64,000 nt of DNA from an uncultured Clostridia bacterium (GCA_945876435.1 CAMCOD010000004.1:1-64000), one strand, 5' to 3'; numbered from the stretch's first letter, positions 1-16,435 are shown. Translations and numbers: made by a program. The notes: generated from the sequence alone by a model not told the origin.

Positions 1-13
1 CAGTAGGCTCTTT

Positions 14-41
14 TGAACCACTCGCCTAGCGAGTGGTTTTC
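14..41. terminator. Short hairpin (aaccactcgcctagcgagtggtt), terminator-like
   Basis: Near-perfect inverted repeat with a T-rich flank at the window edge. Confidence 0.5.
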
Positions 42-49
42 TTATATAC

Positions 50-86
50 AAAAAAGAGCTCTCCTTGCGGAGAGCTCTTTAAAAGC
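50..86 (-). terminator. Rho-independent terminator after tuf
   Basis: aaaaaagagctctccttgcggagagctctttaaa: strong stem with U-tract on the minus strand, downstream of tuf. Confidence 0.85.
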
Positions 87-119
87 AGCAAATGTGCTCA
101 GCGTAAACCAGCGATTGAA

Positions 120-1319
120 TTAAGCTTCAACAGCGGTAACAACGCCGGAACCAACGGTACGGCCGCCTTCACGGATAGCGAAGCGGAGACCTGGCTCGAT
201 AGCGATTGGGGTGATCAGTTCAACGTCCATTTCAACGTTATCACCAGGCATGCACATTTCAACGCCTTCTGGCAGTTTGATAACGCCAGTAACGTCGGTA
301 GTTCTGAAGAAGAACTGTGGTCTGTAGTTGTTGAAGAATGGAGTATGACGGCCGCCCTCGCTCTGTTTCAGAACGTAAACCTGGCCATGGAATTTGGTGT
401 GTGGTTTGATGGAACCTGGTTTGCACAGTACCTGACCACGTTTGATGTCAGTTCTCTGAACACCACGGAGCAGAGCACCGATGTTGTCGCCAGCTTCTGC
501 GAAGTCCAGCAGTTTGCGGAACATTTCGATACCGGTAACAACAGTCTTCATGTTTTCTTCCTGCAGACCAACGATTTCAACCTCGTCGGACAGTTTCAGG
601 ATACCACGTTCAACTCTACCAGTAGCAACGGTACCACGACCGGTGATGGTGAAGATGTCCTCGATAGGCATCAGGAAAGGCATATCCTCTTTACGGTCTG
701 GAGTAGGAATGTAGCTGTCTACTTCGTCCATCAGTTTGAGGATAGGAGCGTAAGCAGGATCAGACAGGTCGTTTGGAGCTTCCAGAGCTTTCAGAGCGGA
801 ACCAACAACGATAGGAGTATCGTCGCCTGGGAAGTCGTACTCGTTCAGCAGGTCACGGATTTCCATCTCAACCAGCTCCAGCAGTTCTGGGTCGTCAACC
901 TGGTCAGCTTTGTTCATGAATACTACGATGTAAGGAACGCCTACCTGACGGGACAGCAGGATGTGTTCACGGGTCTGTGGCATTGGGCCGTCAGCAGCGG
1001 ATACAACCAAGATAGCGCCGTCCATCTGAGCAGCACCGGTGATCATGTTCTTAACGTAGTCGGCATGTCCGGGGCAGTCAACGTGAGCGTAGTGTCTCTT
1101 ATCGGTTTCGTATTCAACGTGAGCGGTGTTGATGGTGATACCACGTTCTCTTTCTTCTGGTGCTTTATCGATCATGTCGTAAGCAGAGAACTCAGCCTGG
1201 CCTTTCAGGGACAGAGTTTTGGTGATAGCAGCGGTCAGAGTGGTTTTACCATGGTCAACATGGCCGATGGTACCAATATTAATATGTGGTTTGGTTCTTT
1301 CGAACTTAGCTTTTGCCAT
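120..1319 (-). CDS. tuf: Translation elongation factor Tu
   Basis: 399 aa; [63 protein letters not shown]. Confidence 0.99.
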   Translation of the reverse strand: MAKAKFERTKPHINIGTIGHVDHGKTTLTAAITKTLSLKGQAEFSAYDMIDKAPEERERGITINTAHVEYETDKRHYAHVDCPGHADYVKNMITGAAQMDGAILVVSAADGPMPQTREHILLSRQVGVPYIVVFMNKADQVDDPELLELVEMEIRDLLNEYDFPGDDTPIVVGSALKALEAPNDLSDPAYAPILKLMDEVDSYIPTPDRKEDMPFLMPIEDIFTITGRGTVATGRVERGILKLSDEVEIVGLQEENMKTVVTGIEMFRKLLDFAEAGDNIGALLRGVQRTDIKRGQVLCKPGSIKPHTKFHGQVYVLKQSEGGRHTPFFNNYRPQFFFRTTDVTGVIKLPEGVEMCMPGDNVEMDVELITPIAIEPGLRFAIREGGRTVGSGVVTAVEA

Positions 1320-1498
1320 TGGGGTAATCCTCCCTTAATATAAAATTTAGTTATACATTCAAAAAAGAATGCTTCAATTTGTATTGTAGCAACTTCTTTT
1401 TCAAAATGCAAGTAGGATTCCTGAGGAATATGAAAAATATCTGAAAATATCCTTCAATTCTCAGGAATTCTTCTTGAAATCAAGCAGCGAAAGACAGA

Positions 1499-3580
1499 TT
1501 ATTCTGCTTTGGAACGGCTTGCAATGATTTTTTCGGCGATGGATTTTGGAACCTCAATGTAGTGAGAAGGCTCCATGGTGTACTGGCCGCGACCCTGTGT
1601 TTTGGAACGCAGGTCAGTAGCGTAACCGAACATTTCGGCCAGTGGAACAAAGGCGCGGATCTCCTGAGAGCCGTTTCTTGCTTCCATACCCTGAATCTGA
1701 CCACGACGGGAGTTCAGGTCGCCGATAACATCACCCATGTAATCTTCTGGGGTGATAACGGTTACTTTCATGATAGGCTCCAGCAGAACAGCGTCGCCTT
1801 TCTTCATGGCTTCCTTCATTGCCATAGAACCGGCAATCTTGAAGGCCATTTCAGAGGAGTCGACTTCATGGTAAGAACCATCGTACAGAGTTACTTTTAC
1901 GTCAACTACGTTGTAGCCAGCCAGAATACCGGACTGCAGAGCGCCCTGGATACCCTGGTCAACAGCAGGTACATATTCCTTCGGAATAGAACCGCCCACC
2001 AGTTTGTTGATGAATTCGTAACCTTTGCCGCTTTCGTTTGGCTCAGCGATGATCTTAACGTGACCGTACTGACCTTTACCACCAGACTGACGGGCATATT
2101 TCATGTCCACGTTAGCCTCTTTGCGGATGGTTTCTTTATAAGCAACCTGAGGTTTACCTACGTTAGCCTCTACCTTGAACTCACGGAGCAGACGGTCAAC
2201 GATGATCTCCAGATGGAGCTCACCCATACCAGCAATGATGGTTTGTCCGGTCTCTTCGTCGGTGTAGGTACGGAAGGTTGGGTCTTCCTCTGCCAGCTTG
2301 GACAGGGCGATACCCATTTTTTCCTGACCTGCTTTGGTTTTTGGCTCAATAGCAACACGGATAACTGGCTCTGGGAATACCATAGACTCCAGAATGATCG
2401 GATGTTTTGGATCACAGAGGGTATCACCGGTTGTTACCTTCTTCAGACCAACAGCAGCGGCGATATCACCTGCGTAGCAGGTATCAATATCTTTACGGTT
2501 GTTGGCGTGCATCTGAAGAATACGGCCAACACGCTCGGTATGACCTTTGGTTGCGTTGAGAACGGTATCACCGGTGTTTACCGTACCGGAGTATACACGG
2601 AAGAAGCAGAGTTTACCAACATAAGGGTCGGTAGCGATCTTGAATGCCAGAGAAGCCATTGGAGCGTCATCGCTGGAAGGTCTTTCTTCTTCTTCTTCGG
2701 TTTCTACATTGATACCTCTGATGTTCGGAACGTCGGTAGGAGCGGGCATATAATCCACGATCGCATCCAGCAGCTTCTGAACACCCTTGTTTTTGTAGGA
2801 AGTACCGCAGCAAACTGGTACCATACGGTTTGCCAGAGTGTCTTCACGGATTGCTTTCTTGATTTCCTCAACAGTCAGCTCTTCGCCTTCCAGATATTTT
2901 TCCATAAGAGCTTCATCCTGCTCGGCAACAGACTCAACCAGTTTGATTCTGTATTCTTCGCAGAGGTCTCTCATGTCTTCTGGAATCTCTTCCTCACGGA
3001 TATCTACGCCCTTATCGTCGTAGTATACGTAAGCTTTCATTTCTACCAGGTCAACCAGACCTTTGTAGAACTGCTCGGAGCCGATTGGCAGCTGAATCGG
3101 AACAGCGTTACATTTCAGACGGTCATGGATCATGCGCAGAACGTTAAAGTAGTCTGCACCCATGATGTCCATTTTGTTCACGTAGATCATACGTGGAACT
3201 TTGTAGTTATCAGCCTGTCTCCAAACGGTTTCAGACTGTGGTTCAACACCGCCCTTTGCGCACATAACGGTTACAGAACCGTCCAGTACACGCAGGGAAC
3301 GCTCAACTTCTACGGTGAAGTCAACATGGCCAGGGGTGTCGATGATATTGATACGGTGGCCTTTCCAGTAGCAGGTGGTTGCAGCGGAAGTAATGGTAAT
3401 ACCACGTTCCTGCTCCTGAACCATCCAGTCCATGGTCGCGCTGCCGTCATGAGTCTCACCAATTTTATGGTTAACACCGGTGTAGTACAGGATACGCTCG
3501 GTGGTGGTAGTTTTACCAGCATCGATGTGAGCCATAATACCGATGTTACGGGTGAGTTCAAGGGATACGTCTCTTGGCAT
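1499..3580 (-). CDS. fusA: Translation elongation factor G
   Basis: Start placed at [35 protein letters not shown] (3580) behind AGGAGGAG RBS; the ORF-track start at 3601 is upstream extension. Confidence 0.98.
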   Translation of the reverse strand: MPRDVSLELTRNIGIMAHIDAGKTTTTERILYYTGVNHKIGETHDGSATMDWMVQEQERGITITSAATTCYWKGHRINIIDTPGHVDFTVEVERSLRVLDGSVTVMCAKGGVEPQSETVWRQADNYKVPRMIYVNKMDIMGADYFNVLRMIHDRLKCNAVPIQLPIGSEQFYKGLVDLVEMKAYVYYDDKGVDIREEEIPEDMRDLCEEYRIKLVESVAEQDEALMEKYLEGEELTVEEIKKAIREDTLANRMVPVCCGTSYKNKGVQKLLDAIVDYMPAPTDVPNIRGINVETEEEEERPSSDDAPMASLAFKIATDPYVGKLCFFRVYSGTVNTGDTVLNATKGHTERVGRILQMHANNRKDIDTCYAGDIAAAVGLKKVTTGDTLCDPKHPIILESMVFPEPVIRVAIEPKTKAGQEKMGIALSKLAEEDPTFRTYTDEETGQTIIAGMGELHLEIIVDRLLREFKVEANVGKPQVAYKETIRKEANVDMKYARQSGGKGQYGHVKIIAEPNESGKGYEFINKLVGGSIPKEYVPAVDQGIQGALQSGILAGYNVVDVKVTLYDGSYHEVDSSEMAFKIAGSMAMKEAMKKGDAVLLEPIMKVTVITPEDYMGDVIGDLNSRRGQIQGMEARNGSQEIRAFVPLAEMFGYATDLRSKTQGRGQYTMEPSHYIEVPKSIAEKIIASRSKAE

Positions 3581-3714
3581 ATTTGTCCTCCTCCTATACA
3601 ATGATCGGTCGGTTTAAGCTGTTATTCTTCAGGAGACTAAGCAAGAACCAGCGAAAAAAGCATACACTTTCTCCGCTGTTTCCCTTTGCCTCATATTCAG
3701 TCCGAAAACCGAAA

Positions 3715-4185
3715 TTAGAATCTGTAATGAGCGAAAGCTTTATTAGCTTCAGCCATTTTGTGAGTGTCTTCACGTTTCTTAACAGCACCGCCGGTACCAT
3801 TGATAGCGTCGACAATTTCACCAGCCAGACGTTCTTTCATGGTTTTTTCGGAACGGGCTCTGGAGTAGTTGGTCAGCCATCTCAGACCCAGGGTCTGTCT
3901 TCTGGCTGGACGAACTTCCATTGGTACCTGGTAGGTAGCACCACCGATACGGCGGGCTTTTACCTCCAGAACCGGCATGATGTTTTCCAGAGCTTCCTGG
4001 AATGCTTCCAGTGCATCTTTACCGGTTTTTTCAGCAACGATATCGAATGCACCGTAAACGATCTTCTGGGCTACACCCTTCTTACCGTCATACATTACAT
4101 TGTTTACTAAGCGTGTTACCAGTTTGGAATTGTAAATTGGATCTGGCAATACGTCACGTTTTGCGATTTGACCTCTTCTTGGCAC
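3715..4185 (-). CDS. rpsG: 30S ribosomal protein S7 (GTG start)
   Basis: [47 protein letters not shown] at 4183-4185 behind AAGGAGG. Confidence 0.97.
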   Translation of the reverse strand: MPRRGQIAKRDVLPDPIYNSKLVTRLVNNVMYDGKKGVAQKIVYGAFDIVAEKTGKDALEAFQEALENIMPVLEVKARRIGGATYQVPMEVRPARRQTLGLRWLTNYSRARSEKTMKERLAGEIVDAINGTGGAVKKREDTHKMAEANKAFAHYRF

Positions 4186-4325
4186 TTCGCTTCCCTCCTT
4201 CACATAATGATATCATAGGTACTCGAAAGTGACAAAACTCCCGTTGCCAATGCAGAAGCCTATTTATATCAAGCTACTACACAGCAGTAAATTTCTTAAA
4301 GTATTAAGCAACTTCAGGGGTTTTA

Positions 4326-4751
4326 TTACTTCTTGGCACCAGCCTTTGGACGTTTTGCGCCGTATTTGGAGCGGCTCTGTTTTCTGTTCGCAACACCCTG
4401 CGTATCAAGGGTACCACGAATGATGTGGTAACGAACACCAGGAAGGTCTTTTACACGACCGCCACGGATCAGGACAACAGAGTGTTCCTGCAGGTTATGG
4501 CCGATACCAGGAATGTAAGCGGTTGCTTCGATTCCGTTGGAAAGTCTAACTCTGGCGATTTTTCTCAGCGCAGAGTTTGGTTTTTTTGGAGTCGCGGTTC
4601 TAATCGCAGTGCAAACACCTCTCTTTTGTGGAGAGTTCTGAGCGATTGCTTCGCGTTTCTGAGAGTTCCATCCTTTCAGCAGTGCTGGAGCGGTAGATTT
4701 CTTCTCTACAGTTTCTCTTCCTTTTCTAACGAGCTGGTTAAAGGTTGGCAT
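4326..4751 (-). CDS. rpsL: 30S ribosomal protein S12
   Basis: [13 protein letters not shown]...[20 protein letters not shown]...[17 protein letters not shown]. Confidence 0.98.
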   Translation of the reverse strand: MPTFNQLVRKGRETVEKKSTAPALLKGWNSQKREAIAQNSPQKRGVCTAIRTATPKKPNSALRKIARVRLSNGIEATAYIPGIGHNLQEHSVVLIRGGRVKDLPGVRYHIIRGTLDTQGVANRKQSRSKYGAKRPKAGAKK

Positions 4752-4949
4752 GAGGGCACCTCCTTCTGATAATTATAAATTTTCGGCAGGATTTACGGAT
4801 AACGCTCCCACCGATTTAACATTTTAACATTTTGTCCTCTTATTTGTCAACTGACACGAATGTACAAAATTCCAATCTCCCATGCGATTCCTTTGTACAA
4901 CACGCTTTTCTCTGACAGTTTTGCCTCTTTTTCCACAAATATACATGAA

Positions 4950-4985
4950 AAAGACAGCGCCCGATCAGAGCGCTGTCTTGGTTTT
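4950..4985 (-). terminator. Terminator after rpoC
   Basis: gacagcgcccgatcagagcgctgtc stem with T-rich tail on the minus strand. Confidence 0.75.
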
Positions 4986-4990
4986 AAGAA

Positions 4991-8566
<3,576 letters not shown>

Positions 8567-8583
8567 TGTCGACCCCTTCTTCC

Positions 8584-11500
8584 TTAAAATTCAAAATCAC
8601 TGTCATTGTCATCGTCGTCCAGACCAAGGTCGCTGAACTCGTCCAGCAGGCTGCCCAGGTCATCCTCGTCGTCCAGGTCAGGCTGCTCGATGGCAAATTT
8701 GTCTTCAAACTCGGAATCCACCGCAACATTTTCAAAGTTGCTGCCATTTTCCTCGTTGTTGTATTCCGCAGCATGTTCAGGGCCATTGAAACCAAGATCT
8801 TCATCCAGATCCTGCTTCAGGTCGATCTCCTCATTGTTCTTATCCAGAACTTTTACATCCAGACACAGGGACTGAAGCTCTTTGATCAGAACCTTGAAGG
8901 ATTCAGGAACACCTGGTTTTGGTACATTCTGGCCTTTTACGATCGCCTCGAAGGTCTTTACACGGCCAACAACGTCGTCGGATTTTACCGTCAGGATCTC
9001 CTGCAGGGTATAGGCTGCGCCGTAAGCCTCCAGCGCCCAAACCTCCATCTCACCGAAACGCTGACCGCCGAACTGGGCTTTACCACCCAGAGGCTGCTGT
9101 GTAACCAGAGAGTATGGACCGGTAGAACGGGCATGGATCTTATCGTCAACCAGATGATGGAGCTTCAGGTAGTACATATAACCAACTGTAACCGGGTTAT
9201 CAAAAGGCTCGCCGGTACGGCCATCGTAAACGATGGTCTTGCCGTCTTCTCTCAGACCGGCTTCCTTCAGACATTCACGGATATCTGCCTCAGTAGCACC
9301 GTCGAATACCGGTGTTGCCACTTTCCAGCCCAATTCGGCTGCGGCGCGGCCCAGATGCACTTCCAGCACCTGACCGATGTTCATACGGGAAGGAACGCCC
9401 AGTGGATTCAGACAGATGTCCAGCGGACGGCCGTCTGCCAGGAAAGGCATATCCTCCTGCGGCAGAATACGGGAAACGACACCCTTGTTGCCGTGACGGC
9501 CCGCCATCTTGTCGCCTACAGAAAGCTTACGTTTCTGCGCGATATAGCAGCGAACAACCATATTCACGCCTGGAGACAGCTCATCGCTGTTCTCGCGGGT
9601 AAATACCTTAACGTCAACAATGATACCATACTCGCCATGAGGCACTTTCAGGGAGGTATCGCGGACTTCTCTTGCTTTTTCGCCGAAAATCGCCCGCAGC
9701 AGACGCTCTTCCGCGTTCAGCTCGGTCTCACCTTTTGGTGTTACCTTGCCAACCAGAATGTCACCGGCCTTTACTTCAGCGCCGATGCGGATAATACCAC
9801 GCTCATCCAGGTCACGCAGAGCATCCTCGCCCACGTTTGGAATATCGCGGGTGATCTCTTCCGGCCCCAGTTTGGTGTCACGGGCTTCGGTCTCATATTC
9901 CACGATATGAATCGAGGTATAAACGTCGTCACGAACCAGTTTTTCATTGATCAGAACGGCGTCCTCGTAGTTGTAGCCTTCCCAGGTCATGAAACCGATC
10001 AGGGCATTCTTACCCAGGGAGATCTCACCATTGCAGGTCGCTGGACCGTCGGCCAGAACCTGACCCTTGGTCACCCGTTCACCGGCAGAAACGATCGGTC
10101 TCTGGTTGATGCAGGTGCCCTGGTTGGAACGCAGGAACTTAATAATATGATAATTCTTCAATTCGCCGTCGTCGGTGCGGATAACGATCTTGTCGGCGGA
10201 TACACGCTCAACAACACCGTCCTCATTGGCAAGAACACAAACGCCGGAGTCTACGGCAGCCTTGTATTCCATACCGGTACCAACGATCGGGTTTTCTGTT
10301 TTCATCAGCGGAACGGCCTGACGCTGCATGTTCGCACCCATCAGCGCACGGTTGGTATCGTCGTTCTCCAGGAAGGGGATCATTGCGGTAGCAACGGATA
10401 CAACCATCTTTGGAGATACGTCCATGTAGTCCACCAGTTCCCGTTTTTCTGTTTTAACCACGTCTCTGTGACGAACGGCAACCATCTCATTCACGAAGCA
10501 GTTGTTTTCATCCAAAGGCTCATTGGCCTGAGCAACAATGAATTCGTCCTCTTCATCAGCGGTCATGTAGCGGATCTCATCCAGGACCCGTCCGGTTTCT
10601 TTATCCACCCGGCGATAAGGAGCTTCAATAAAACCGTATTGATTGATTCTGGCGAAGGTTGCCAGATAGGAGATCAAACCAATGTTTGGACCCTCCGGAG
10701 TCTCTACCGGACACATGCGGCCATAGTGGCTGTAGTGAACGTCGCGGACTTCGAAGCCTGCACGGTCACGGGACAGACCGCCAGGACCCAGGGCGGACAG
10801 TCTTCTCTTATGGGTCAGCTCAGCCAGTGGGTTGTTCTGGTCCATGAACTGAGACAGAGGAGAGGAACCGAAGAATTCTTTGATAGCGGCCACAACCGGA
10901 CGGATATTGATCAAGGCCTGTGGGGTGATCACATCCATATCCTGCGCCTGTGTGGTCATGCGCTCACGGATAACCCGTTCCATACGGGAGAAACCAATGC
11001 GGAACTGGTTTTGCAGCAGCTCGCCCACGCAACGGATGCGGCGGTTGCCCAGATGGTCGATGTCATCGGTGGTACCGATGCCGTTATCCAAATTGCAAAT
11101 ATAGTTGATGCTTGCGAAAATGTCATCTTTGATGATGTGTTTGGGAACCAGATCGTCGCATCTTGTCCGGATCATGTCTTTCAGCGCTTCTTCATCATCG
11201 CCGCAGGCGTCCAGAATCTCACAAAGGACAGAGAAGCGAACTTTTTCCACAATGCCAAGCTCTTCGCAGTCAAAGTTTACATAATCATGGATATCCACCA
11301 TGCCGTTGGAGATCACTTTGACCTCTTTGTCGCCCACTTTCAGGAAAGCGGTGTTGACACCGGCACGCTCGATCTCCTCCGCTTTGGCACGGGTGATCAC
11401 TTCATCTGCCTCAGCCAGAACTTCGCCGGTCCGGGTGTTGATAATCGGCTGTGCCAGCACATGGCCGGTCAGACGACTGCTGATTCCCAGCTTTTTATTG

Positions 11501-12330
11501 TATTTGTAGCGGCCTACCCGGGACAGATCATATCTTCTCGCGTCAAAGAACAGCATGTCAAGGTGAGACTGGGCGCTGTCCACCGTTGGAGGCTCGCCTG
11601 GGCGCAGCTTGCGGTAAACCTCAAGCAGACCCTCTTCCGTGTTGTTGGTGCTGTCCTTTTCCAAGGTAGCCAGCATCTTGGTATCGCTGCCGAAGAAGTC
11701 CAGAATCTGAGCGTCGCTGGACAGGCCCAGCGCACGAATAAAGGTGGTCACCGGCAGTTTTCTGTTTTTATCAATACGAACATAGAACACATCGTTGGAA
11801 TCGGTCTCATATTCCAGCCATGCGCCCCGATTTGGAATTACCGTGGAAGAATACAGGGCTTTACCGGCCTTGTCGCGGCTCATTGCGTAGTAAACGCCAG
11901 GAGAGCGAACCAGCTGAGAAACGATAACACGCTCCGCGCCGTTGATGATAAAGGTACCGCTGTCGGTCATCAACGGGAAATCGCCCATAAAAATATCCTG
12001 TTCTTTTACTTCGCCTGTTTCCTTATTCAGAAGGCTGGCCCTTACACGCAGGGGAGCAGAGTAAGTCGCGTCGCGCTCTTTGCATTCTTCGATGCTGTAT
12101 TTCGGTTTATCTTCGAGACGATAGTCGATAAAGTCAAGCACCAGATTGCCCTGATAGTCCGAAATCGCAGAAATATCCTTGAATACTTCTTTAATTCCCT
12201 CTTCCAGGAACCATTTGTAAGAGTTTTTCTGAATCTCAATAAGGTTTGGCATCTCCAGAACCTCGTCGATTCGAGAAAAGCTCATTCGCTGAACATTCTT
12301 CCCGAGTTGTACAGGTTTCACATTCACCAT
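8584..12330 (-). CDS. rpoB: DNA-directed RNA polymerase subunit beta
   Basis: [27 protein letters not shown] and [15 protein letters not shown]; start probably [12 protein letters not shown] (12330) rather than 12348. Confidence 0.98.
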   Translation of the reverse strand: MVNVKPVQLGKNVQRMSFSRIDEVLEMPNLIEIQKNSYKWFLEEGIKEVFKDISAISDYQGNLVLDFIDYRLEDKPKYSIEECKERDATYSAPLRVRASLLNKETGEVKEQDIFMGDFPLMTDSGTFIINGAERVIVSQLVRSPGVYYAMSRDKAGKALYSSTVIPNRGAWLEYETDSNDVFYVRIDKNRKLPVTTFIRALGLSSDAQILDFFGSDTKMLATLEKDSTNNTEEGLLEVYRKLRPGEPPTVDSAQSHLDMLFFDARRYDLSRVGRYKYNKKLGISSRLTGHVLAQPIINTRTGEVLAEADEVITRAKAEEIERAGVNTAFLKVGDKEVKVISNGMVDIHDYVNFDCEELGIVEKVRFSVLCEILDACGDDEEALKDMIRTRCDDLVPKHIIKDDIFASINYICNLDNGIGTTDDIDHLGNRRIRCVGELLQNQFRIGFSRMERVIRERMTTQAQDMDVITPQALINIRPVVAAIKEFFGSSPLSQFMDQNNPLAELTHKRRLSALGPGGLSRDRAGFEVRDVHYSHYGRMCPVETPEGPNIGLISYLATFARINQYGFIEAPYRRVDKETGRVLDEIRYMTADEEDEFIVAQANEPLDENNCFVNEMVAVRHRDVVKTEKRELVDYMDVSPKMVVSVATAMIPFLENDDTNRALMGANMQRQAVPLMKTENPIVGTGMEYKAAVDSGVCVLANEDGVVERVSADKIVIRTDDGELKNYHIIKFLRSNQGTCINQRPIVSAGERVTKGQVLADGPATCNGEISLGKNALIGFMTWEGYNYEDAVLINEKLVRDDVYTSIHIVEYETEARDTKLGPEEITRDIPNVGEDALRDLDERGIIRIGAEVKAGDILVGKVTPKGETELNAEERLLRAIFGEKAREVRDTSLKVPHGEYGIIVDVKVFTRENSDELSPGVNMVVRCYIAQKRKLSVGDKMAGRHGNKGVVSRILPQEDMPFLADGRPLDICLNPLGVPSRMNIGQVLEVHLGRAAAELGWKVATPVFDGATEADIRECLKEAGLREDGKTIVYDGRTGEPFDNPVTVGYMYYLKLHHLVDDKIHARSTGPYSLVTQQPLGGKAQFGGQRFGEMEVWALEAYGAAYTLQEILTVKSDDVVGRVKTFEAIVKGQNVPKPGVPESFKVLIKELQSLCLDVKVLDKNNEEIDLKQDLDEDLGFNGPEHAAEYNNEENGSNFENVAVDSEFEDKFAIEQPDLDDEDDLGSLLDEFSDLGLDDDDNDSDFEF

Positions 12331-12565
12331 TAGGCTCACCCACTCCATTCTTTATTTCTAAAAGCCAGCAACCTGAAAATTTCGCCACAAAATTTGAACA
12401 AATTGCTGATTTTTGCGTCCATTTTTTTCAAAAGACTATTGAAATTTCAAAATCGATATGATACAATTAACCATGTTAATCGCACATTTATCCATTTTGA
12501 TACATTTTAATATTATATAACACTTTTTTCAAGAAGTCAACCTTTTCCCGTCCAATAGAAACGTA

Positions 12566-12598
12566 AAAAAGCCTCAGTCTTTTGACTGGGGCTTTGTT
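12566..12598 (-). terminator. Terminator between the LysO pair and rpoB
   Basis: aaaaaagcctcagtcttttgactggggcttt. Confidence 0.8.
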
Positions 12599-12630
12599 TA
12601 TTTTGCTTGGATTTTGCTTTTTCCTCCACC

Positions 12631-13233
12631 TTAGGAGAAAAGGGTGTAGAGAAAATTGATCAAAATCGGGATCAATGCGGTGCAGATCACGCCGTTGATC
12701 ACTGCCATCATGGCAACTTCTTCATCCGTGTATTTGATCAGAATGGACAGGGAAGTATCGCTGCTGGTAGCACCGGCCGGAGCGATCGCTGTATAACCAT
12801 TGAGGCATTTGGCCAGAATCGGGATCAGCAAAAAGGTCAAAATCTCCCGGAAAATGTTGCAGAGGAAGGCAATGGTGCCGATCTCCGCGCTGATCAAATC
12901 CGTCAGCAGTACGCCGGACAGACTGTACCAACCCATACCAGCAGCAATGCACAAGCTCTCCCGCAGAGGCATCCGCAGCACAACGGAACCCACGATACCG
13001 CCAAGCAGGGAACCCACCACGATACCGGCTGGGATCACCATGACTCTAATATTATATTCCCGCATCTTTCGGAACATAAGCTTGTTTTCGCCTACGCTGA
13101 TTCCCACGCTGAACATCAGCAGGATCAGGGCATAATCCGCCAGCATGGCGAAAAATTCAACCAATTTGGGAGAAAACAGAAATTGCCCGCAGGCAATACC
13201 TAAAATCAGACTAATGACTGCCGCAATGATCAT
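12631..13233 (-). CDS. LysO-family lysine exporter, C-terminal polypeptide
   Basis: Hydrophobic; GMGWYSLSGVLLTDLISAEIGTIAFLCNIFREILTFLLIPIL resembles LysO/DUF340 members. Confidence 0.75.
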   Translation of the reverse strand: MIIAAVISLILGIACGQFLFSPKLVEFFAMLADYALILLMFSVGISVGENKLMFRKMREYNIRVMVIPAGIVVGSLLGGIVGSVVLRMPLRESLCIAAGMGWYSLSGVLLTDLISAEIGTIAFLCNIFREILTFLLIPILAKCLNGYTAIAPAGATSSDTSLSILIKYTDEEVAMMAVINGVICTALIPILINFLYTLFS

Positions 13234-13531
13234 CGGTATCCTCCTCCCCTTTTAAGCGAATGTCCACCAAGTATTTCCGGGTCAGCGGGTAAACCATCGC
13301 GATGGAGCCTCCGATGGCTAAAATCGAGAAAATAAAGCTGCGGACGCCCATATTGACAATTTCATTGATAAAATCCGGCCGGCTCCCCAGTGAAACACCC
13401 ATGGAAAAAATCAGTACCAGCGTAGCCACAAGCTGAATATTAATGTTCATCTTGTTCCACTTTTCCGGGAACCACTTCCAGCCGATCACCATGCCGATCA
13501 GCAAAAAGATCAAAATAGAAATAACGCTCAT
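13211..13531 (-). CDS. LysO-family transporter, N-terminal polypeptide
   Basis: Multi-TM 106 aa ORF overlapping the 3' partner by 23 nt; LVLIFSMGVSLGSRPD motif. Confidence 0.65.
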   Translation of the reverse strand: MSVISILIFLLIGMVIGWKWFPEKWNKMNINIQLVATLVLIFSMGVSLGSRPDFINEIVNMGVRSFIFSILAIGGSIAMVYPLTRKYLVDIRLKGEEDTDDHCGSH

Positions 13532-13575
13532 CCTCTCTGAAAACTCTCAAAAGCACACAAAACACACCGCGCACA

Positions 13576-14472
13576 CTATGCTTCAAGCTCCTGTGTGCCC
13601 AATACGCTGCCGCTGTAAGCGTCAACGAAGTATCGCACATTGTCCGCCGTCACCTTCCACACCACCCGGGAGGTGTAGTTGTCCTCGTCCCCCCAGATGA
13701 TCGGGCTGCAAACGGTCAGCTCAGCCTCCGCTTTGCTTTGAAAAACAGCGGAAAGCGCATCCTGCACGGCAGCGATCGCCTGAGTTTCATTCAGACGTTT
13801 GCCCTCCTGTTCCACAAGCGGCAGGGTAAAGATCTTGCAGGACATCAGTTCACCGGTTTGGGCGGAAAGGACCATTTTTACCGCTTCATAGTCCGAATAA
13901 AGCTCCGCCTCCTCGTCAATCACCCTTTGGAAGATCACTGTGGCAATATTGCTGTCTCTGTCCACTTTTCTGGCAATGTGGCCATAATCTTTTTCCAGCT
14001 GCAAAATCGAAAAATACTCCTTGGCCTTGGTCACCAGCTGCTTTTCCGTCAAGCGGAGTTCATCTGTTTTTATATTATTCCGGCTGAACCAGTACAGCTC
14101 CTTCGTGACAGTGTTAAGCTGAACCTGGCCGGCGGGATATTCCACCTGGTACAGCTCATCCGCGCAGTAGCGATCCTCCGTCAGAGAACCGACGCCCTCA
14201 TTGACCAGAAGCCCAAAGATTTCTCCATACATATTGGCTATCTTATGCAGTTCCTCGTCCACATAGACATCCTCAGCCTCTTCTTCCGTCGTCCCGGCTT
14301 CCGCCTCAGCCGCCGCTGGCGCCGCGGTCTTGCCGCCAAAATTCAGAACTGGGAAGGAAAGGATAAAGTCGCTTTTTGCCAGCAGTGCCAAGCCCCCTGC
14401 CGCCGCAGTACACAGCAGAAGAAGGAGCACCACAAGCAATACGGGAACTGTTTCATTTTTCTTCTGTTTCAT
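13576..14472 (-). CDS. Membrane-anchored PepSY-like hypothetical protein
   Basis: MKQKKNETVPVLLVVLLLLLCTAAAGG signal anchor; C-terminal RVVWKVTADNVRYFVDAYSGSVLGTQ resembles PepSY repeats. Confidence 0.55.
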   Translation of the reverse strand: MKQKKNETVPVLLVVLLLLLCTAAAGGLALLAKSDFILSFPVLNFGGKTAAPAAAEAEAGTTEEEAEDVYVDEELHKIANMYGEIFGLLVNEGVGSLTEDRYCADELYQVEYPAGQVQLNTVTKELYWFSRNNIKTDELRLTEKQLVTKAKEYFSILQLEKDYGHIARKVDRDSNIATVIFQRVIDEEAELYSDYEAVKMVLSAQTGELMSCKIFTLPLVEQEGKRLNETQAIAAVQDALSAVFQSKAEAELTVCSPIIWGDEDNYTSRVVWKVTADNVRYFVDAYSGSVLGTQELEA

Positions 14473-14731
14473 TGGATTCCTCCAAGCATTTTGCAGTTTC
14501 ACTATGATAACACAAAAAATTTTTCCTGCCAATCCTTTTTTGTTTTTTCTTTCAAAGGCCTATGGATTCCACACAAAACCCGTCTTCGCACTTAGTTTAT
14601 CTCTGTGGTTTTTCACAAGGCCCATTGCTGTTTCCAACTGCCGCTTCCCACTTGTCCGGCATATCAGCATATTGAAAGAGGGCAAGGAAAATCCCCTGCC
14701 CTCCGAAGCTTTCGTATTTGATTGCTGTGGT

Positions 14732-16435
14732 CTACTCAACAGAAATCACAAAATAGTAAACCGGCTGCTGGCCGTTGACCAGAACCACCTCTGCCTGTTC
14801 GCCCACTTTTTCCTCTACAGCCCGCTGAATTTCTTCCGCCAGCTCGTCGGAAATATCCTCACCGTAGATCAGTGTAATAAAGTTACCGTCTTTGTTGGTG
14901 TGCTTTCGGAGCAGAGAGGATGTCAGTCTCACAACGGATTTCTTCAGATCCTCCTCCGTAAAGGCCAGTTTTCCGCCTTCCATCGCCAAAAGCTGACCTT
15001 TTTTGATCTTATGGCCCTCAAAATCGCTGTCACGAGCGGCAAAGGTAATAGAACCGGTACCCACTTTTTCGTAAGCCTTGATCATATTCATCAGATTGCT
15101 GCGGCAATCCTGCTCCGAATCGAAGGCCAGCATAGCGGAAATACCTTCCGGAATGCTTCGGGTCTGAAGCACCTCCACCTCCCGGTCCGCCAGATTGATG
15201 GTCTGCTCCGCAGCCATGATGATATTTTTGTTGTTTGGCAGCACAAAAACATGTTTTGCCGGCGTTGCATGGATGGCAGCCAGAATATCATCGGTGGATG
15301 GGTTCATGGTCTGTCCGCCGCTGACTACATTGTTAACGCCCAAGTCCAGGAACAGTTGTTTCACACCGTCTCCGGCAGCAACAGCCACAAAGCCGTATTC
15401 ATTTTCTTCTTCCACCGCTACATAAGGGAATTCCTCAACTTCTTCCCCCGCTTCGGCAGCAGCCAGCTCGGCGGCGGAGGTTCCGCTGTGTCCGTGCTGA
15501 ACCCGCATATTGTCGATTTTCATGTTGGTCAGATAACCCAGCTTCAGCGCTGCCTGAATGGCATTTCCGGGATCATTGGTGTGGACATGGCACTTGATGA
15601 TCTCCTCATCATCCACCACTACCACACAGTCGCCGATGGATTCCAGATAAGCCCGCAGACCTCTTGGATCCGCGTCTGCTTTTTCTTTATTGATAATAAA
15701 TTCCGTACAGTAGGTAAAGGTTATCTCGCCCTCATCAAATTCAGCCGCAACACCCTGCGCCCGTTTTTCCTGGGGTTTCTGCTGTTCTTCTTCCGCCGGG
15801 ATCACACTTCCGCCGTCAATGACAGCCTTCATGCCTTCCCAAATGGTGACAAAGCCCTGTCCGCCCGCGTCCACAACGCCTGCTTTTTTCAGAACAGGGA
15901 GCATTTCCGGTGTCTGTGCCAGCGCATCTTTGGCAGCCAGAAGGATCTCGTTCCACAGTTCCGCTGCGGACAGAGTATTTTCACCCTGAACCAGCTCTTT
16001 CGCCCGCTCTGCCGCCAGCCGCGCCACAGTCAGAATGGTACCCTCCGTGGGTTTCATGACCGCTTTGTAGGCTGCGGCAACACCCAGCTCCAAAGCAGCC
16101 GCAATATCGGCGGCATTGGCTGTTTCCTTGTCCTCCAGACCTTTTGCGAAGCCGCGGAACAGCAGGGAAAGAATAACGCCGGAGTTGCCTCTCGCGCCCC
16201 GCAGCAAAGCGGAGGCCGCTTTTTTGGAAACGGTCTCAACGGTGATCCCGTCTTTCATATTCAGCAGTTCCCGTTTGGCTGCGTTGATGGTCATGGACAT
16301 ATTGGTGCCGGTATCGCCATCCGGAACAGGGAACACATTGAGAGCGTCCACCTGCTGGCGATAATTGGAGATATTATTTGCGCCGGAGACAAAGGCATCT
16401 CTCAGCTGAATTCCGTTAATCACTTGTTCATACAA
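14732..16435 (-). CDS. fakA: DAK2/DegV-type fatty-acid kinase subunit, YloV/FakA-like
   Basis: NVFPVPDGDTGTNMSMT, ALLRGARGNSGVILSLLFRGFA, VDAGGQGF, CHVHTNDPG. Confidence 0.9.
   Translation of the reverse strand: MYEQVINGIQLRDAFVSGANNISNYRQQVDALNVFPVPDGDTGTNMSMTINAAKRELLNMKDGITVETVSKKAASALLRGARGNSGVILSLLFRGFAKGLEDKETANAADIAAALELGVAAAYKAVMKPTEGTILTVARLAAERAKELVQGENTLSAAELWNEILLAAKDALAQTPEMLPVLKKAGVVDAGGQGFVTIWEGMKAVIDGGSVIPAEEEQQKPQEKRAQGVAAEFDEGEITFTYCTEFIINKEKADADPRGLRAYLESIGDCVVVVDDEEIIKCHVHTNDPGNAIQAALKLGYLTNMKIDNMRVQHGHSGTSAAELAAAEAGEEVEEFPYVAVEEENEYGFVAVAAGDGVKQLFLDLGVNNVVSGGQTMNPSTDDILAAIHATPAKHVFVLPNNKNIIMAAEQTINLADREVEVLQTRSIPEGISAMLAFDSEQDCRSNLMNMIKAYEKVGTGSITFAARDSDFEGHKIKKGQLLAMEGGKLAFTEEDLKKSVVRLTSSLLRKHTNKDGNFITLIYGEDISDELAEEIQRAVEEKVGEQAEVVLVNGQQPVYYFVISVE

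Noticed and set aside
33-1343. 436-aa plus-strand ORF antisense to tuf
   Set aside because: Exactly in codon register opposite tuf; explained by codon bias. EF-Tu on the minus strand is unambiguous.
1562-3604. 680-aa plus-strand ORF antisense to fusA
   Set aside because: Same in-register antisense artefact; no RBS or domain evidence.
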